Positions 22,445-37,972 of a DNA stretch of 37,972 nucleotides are shown piece by piece. Position 1 is the stretch's first letter, and each line of letters begins with the position of its first letter. The stretch comes from Phallusia fumigata (lineage: Eukaryota; Chordata; Ascidiacea; Phlebobranchia; Ascidiidae): positions 1 to 37,972 of the forward strand of contig QXVZ01030128.1 of the NCBI GenBank assembly GCA_008931825.1. Direction: 5' to 3'. Below the pieces are notes generated by a model. It was given only the letters and a program-made list of their open reading frames with translations, had not been told where the DNA came from and ran no database searches. The translations under genes were made by a program, and so were the position numbers.

Positions 22445-34168
<11,724 letters not shown>

Positions 34169-34917
34169 ACTCTTTTTGGTGTTAATTAAAACTACTTCAC
34201 ACAAAGTTTATGGTAAAAATTATACATTGTTCTAAACATAAAAATCGTTACCAAATTGTACATTTTACACATAGAAGTTTTTGTGACAATTTTTTTGTAG
34301 AGATTCGTCGCTCAAAAACGAGGTCGTCGCTCAAAAACGCAACCCGGTGCACTCGAGTCATGGTTAACTTTACCAAATAACTGTTATTTTTCTCCTACGG
34401 CGGCTATATACAACGAAAGCAAGCCATCACCAGGACGATACTTAAAACACTTTAACATTGCCTCTCGGGGTTCTATATTTTTGGAAGAACCATAGAATAC
34501 TAAAAACGTAATTGCTTGCGTTTCGTTACAAGTTGTTTTATTTGGTTTCCTAAAACAGAGCGTCAAATTGCAAAATTTAAAACCTTTTACCGTTAAAATT
34601 ACTCTCCAAGACGGGGGGGGGTACTTTAATTGTACTTTAATTAATTATGTTCTATGGGCTATAAGCGCATAATTTCATGTTAACAATCATTTACCTTATA
34701 GTTCAACGGTAGGCAAACCGTGACACTCGAGCCCCAAGTTTTTGTTGATCATCTAGCTGAATAATAATATCCCAAATTAATAAAGATTTGTTACCTCAAA
34801 CAACTTTAACAGCACATTGTCCAAATTTTAACACACTATCAAGGCAAAATCATTAGTTTTGGATAAAATGAATGTAAATAAAATTAGCCTACAATAGAAA
34901 ACAGTCAAGGCTTTCAA

Positions 34918-37323
34918 AATGGCAAATTTTAAACCTATAATATGAGTTAACGCCACACTAGGTTTTAGTTTGCCACTATAATCTTCGTATACAAAGGATT
35001 TTAAATGTGTTTATCAAGTGGTAATGTTTGGCAGTAAAAAATATTTTTTGACATAACAAAGCTCCCCAGGAATTTCTCCCAAACCATTTCATCAGTCATG
35101 GTAATATGTGTACGATATCAGATATTCGCAACATACGCGACTTTCCTTTCACAAAAAAAGCAAAGCTTTTTGCTTTTTGAAAAGCTATTTAGTTTCGTCT
35201 CAAATAGTTAATTTGTAAGTATACGTGTGCTAGATGTCGCTCATAAGTTGGTGAGACATTTGTAAAACCGTATGCTGCACCTTACGCGTGGTAGTTAATT
35301 GTTGTGCCTTTAATCTGTGCATCGGTAACATGATTTTTCTCCCTTGCGCGTGACTGTCTACAAACACTCGATTGTTTAGCACATGCAGCAAGAAGCTACA
35401 ATTTCATGCCCGAACTTGCAATAAGAAAGCAGCATTTTATTTGTGACCAGTCTAAAGACAAATAACACACCACGGTAGTCAGTAGGTATAATCTCTTGGG
35501 GGTGCGTGTGCCTTCATGACAGCTGACACCTTGTGCGGGATCTTATGTCCATTTCTTCACGGCTGGTTTTGGAAGCTATAGTAACCTCGTGTACGTTTTA
35601 ATCGGCGCCATCACCACAAATCACGCGCAAAACAATTACATACAAAACAAATAAGGTTTTGAAACCAAACTAAACAGTAATGCGACAAAAAGATGACTAT
35701 TTGTTTGTTTGTTTTTTTTTTCTTCAGGGGCGAAACAACGCGTAAATGCGCTATGCTCGCAACCGTCGATTTTTTGAAGTTTCGATTTTTGAAACTGATG
35801 ACTAACTATTGGAACCCATCGGATCCATTAGATGCCGCTTAGGTTTCTTGCTCAAGTAAGCGAAAGGGGCCATGGCCCCTCCCAAATTTCGAAATTGTAC
35901 GTTAAAGTAGGCTTCTCCTAGAAAAAATTTCCAAGTAAATTAAGTTTGGTTACTTAATTGGCCCCCCTCAAAATTTTGGGCTGGCTACGCTCTTGGCACA
36001 AACGCTCAACTTACGAGACGCACCGTTTAAGATACGCAGGTAGCACTCCCAAGTAGTGGGGATTATAAGTTTGTGCAGTAAAATATTGTCTACAGGACAA
36101 GCAGTTTCAGCTCAACGGCAAATAGTTCAAATTGGTCGGTGAGAAACGAACACGAACGAAGTTTGAGGTTTAGAGTCGCGAAAGAGCCGTACTTTGAAAA
36201 GATATTGAATAACCCACAGCCACTAAAGTGAGGTGGCAATTTTCCGGCAGTAAACAGCACATTTCCCCCCAGCACACGGCCACACTGTGTCACGTTTGTG
36301 CGTTTTAACCTCGTCGCGGTCTCTTGTATTTTTCGTGAAACAAAATAAGTGTCATCTGACAAGGATAATAATACTGAACAAGCCTATTTTTTTGATCTTG
36401 GCATAAGCAGTACTGCGTTTGTTTTACTGTCGATTAGAACTATAAATTGTATCCGTAAAGGCTTGTTTAATTGTGTTTGTGTTATGTTTGGATGCTTCTA
36501 TAAAATTAAAAACATATCTAAATGCCAAAAAACGGCATCTAAGTTAGTATATTTTACTGCGTTATACCTGATCATAAAGGTTATTAATCCAAACACTTCC
36601 ACGTATGTTAAAGCAAAAAGGAAAAAAGCATAATCGACTTAATGCAAATGGCCTGCAATGTCGCAAAGAATGCTGGCAAGACGAATTCCTGAGATTAAAC
36701 AGGTAAACAAGGCCGTCGGTTTAAAGTGGCACCTGAGGAAACCAACTGCGTCGAAAAGCGTGACAAATCACTCGCCCAAATCATCTACCTTTTTCGTCAT
36801 GTCTTGTTATTCGCACGGCAGCTACAACCTATCATAAGATTGAATGGCTATTGTCGCAGGTGTTGAACGAACACTAATATGTTTTTAGGAAAGTGTAAAA
36901 TATACGAAATTTCGAAGACACAAAACGGTGGTGTTGCATTCCTATGTATGTTGAAATAGCCTGGAGCAACAAATGTTTGCACTAACGATTAATGCGCGTG
37001 TTAAATGAATATCAGTTAGCTTTGGGTTTAACTAATCGCATGCTTTTGTAGATCGACAGTGAATCCCTAGAGGTATGGCACATGTGTGTCCACTGGCGCA
37101 ACGAAACATGTGCTGTTCTGAAATTTGATATCTGCAGCGGGTGTCATGATGCTTGGTATTTAAAAAGCCTTGTAGCTAAGTTCAACTTAGAAATATTAGG
37201 CATTTAGCTTTAGTTTCGGATTTCAAAAAGGCTGAATGTTTTAGTTGACAGCAAGATAGGGTGTCAACATACACCAACGTAGTAAAATGATTGACTAAAT
37301 GTTAGTGACGTAGTTTTTCTATA
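34918..37323. other. Intergenic region between RSPH10B and the 37324 ORF
   Basis: The two genes are divergent. Apart from the repeat at 35820-35993, I see no coding exon. The region probably holds upstream control sequences of both genes, but no specific site can be supported. Confidence 0.5.
35820..35993. repeat. Second copy of the 19290-19415 repeat, with an inverted SINE fragment
   Basis: Positions 35868-35993 match 19290-19415 from 'ggcccctcccaaattt' to 'ttgggctggctacg'. Just before it, 35850-35862 contains the SINE motif in reverse orientation (gtttcttgctcaag), whereas at 19.2 kb the same motif is in forward orientation. The composite has been rearranged. Confidence 0.6.
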
Positions 37324-37631
37324 ATGAGTGCAAACCGTCCATCTCGCCATTGTCGAGTTTACGTTTGCGTGCGAGGGGAAGATCAGATGTACCGAGACGG
37401 AACCGGCGACAAGTCGTCTGGCACTTTTCAACGTACTTCAACTGGTGATTTTTCGCTGAATATGGATGACAAAAATATGAAATACTGGGACCAGGCGGAT
37501 TTGTTAAACGCCGCCCCCAGTGTTGTTTCTTCCATCAGCAGTGAGTCTAGTCGAATTGACCATTACAACATTGGAAATGATGTTCACAGCATAAGACGAA
37601 ATACATTGGGACAAATTGACAAAAAAGCAAA
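37324..37631 (+). CDS. Unknown protein, N-terminal part, interrupted by an assembly 'n'
   Basis: An ATG at 37324 opens a frame of about 102 codons (MSANRPSRHCRVYVCVRGED...) that reaches the ambiguous base at 37632. It is Ser- and Asp-rich (SVVSSISSESSRIDHY) with a basic SIRRNTLGQIDKKA near the end. G+C is higher than in the flanks, and I see no stop or membrane segment. I do not recognise the family. After the 'n', one frame continues ATIGQLKFESSSPKCIDP to a stop near 37690. Another stays open to a gtgagt donor near 37755. The true continuation is undecided. Confidence 0.55.
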
Positions 37632-37972
37632 NTAGCTACTATTGGTCAACTCAAGTTTGAATCATCAAGTCCAAAATGCATTGATCCGTGACGAGGTCAC
37701 AGATTCGGATAACGGGAGTACGCGACGCGCGCTCTTGGTGGTTCGATTCGTTGTGTGAGTGAATAAAACTCCTGTGTATTGCGTTACTGGCAATTTTTGC
37801 ATGGAACCTATAGTATTTCTTGATTTCGGCATATCCAATGCACAAAGTCGTAGGAGTGGCTTTATCTGCAGGATTTGTAAGTTTTGCAGTGCTGAAGTAG
37901 ACGCTCTGTCACGTCCGTTTTCTGGATGAAATCATGCCTGTAAGGGAGAAAGCAATAGTGGTTACCGGACGT

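Noticed and set aside
36349..36633. A 94-codon plus ORF
   Set aside because: It does not begin with ATG at the listed start, and has no motif or splice support.

Overview
This is animal nuclear DNA: AT-rich, with short exons bounded by GT-AG introns and many decayed DNA transposons. Two multi-exon genes can be recognised, both on the minus strand. One is an inward-rectifier potassium channel of the G-protein-gated (GIRK/Kir3) type, about 6.0-15.1 kb. The other is a radial-spoke head protein of the RSPH10B (MORN-repeat) type, about 22.4-34.2 kb. The gene pair, the compact exons and the high allelic divergence suggest an invertebrate deuterostome, possibly a tunicate. That taxon is inference; nothing in the window proves it.

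Layout. 0-5.9 kb: no recognisable gene, but a 730-bp hAT-like element with target-site duplications (52-781) and a nested pair of hAT-like elements that also holds a tRNA-derived SINE (2697-3751). 6.0-15.1 kb: the Kir gene, eight confident exons and one tentative 5' exon. Its fifth intron holds a broken piggyBac transposase copy (8.58-10.42 kb), and three of its introns carry a degenerate repeat of about 130 bp. 15.1-22.4 kb: a second copy of the 5' hAT-like family, a second SINE, a small hAT-like MITE, an AT-rich degenerate tandem repeat and one unassigned plus-strand ORF. 22.4-34.2 kb: the RSPH10B-like gene, thirteen exons plus a duplicate of exon 1. 34.2-38.0 kb: intergenic sequence, then the start of an unknown plus-strand gene at 37324.

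Assembly. Single 'n' characters sit at 30852, 32877 and 37632. The block between the first two (30853-32876) is a near-identical copy of the sequence just right of the second (32878-34917). This looks like the second allele placed in tandem, not a biological duplication. The MORN exons expected between RSPH10B exon 1 and the exon at 30758 are absent, most likely lost at the 30852 join. The third 'n' interrupts the 37324 ORF.

I saw no new defence, biosynthetic or regulatory system. The items most worth a second look are the channel's mix of subunit-diagnostic residues, the rearranged piggyBac copy, the nested hAT insertion with a perfect 8-bp duplication, the ~130-bp repeat family, and the allele-duplication artefact.
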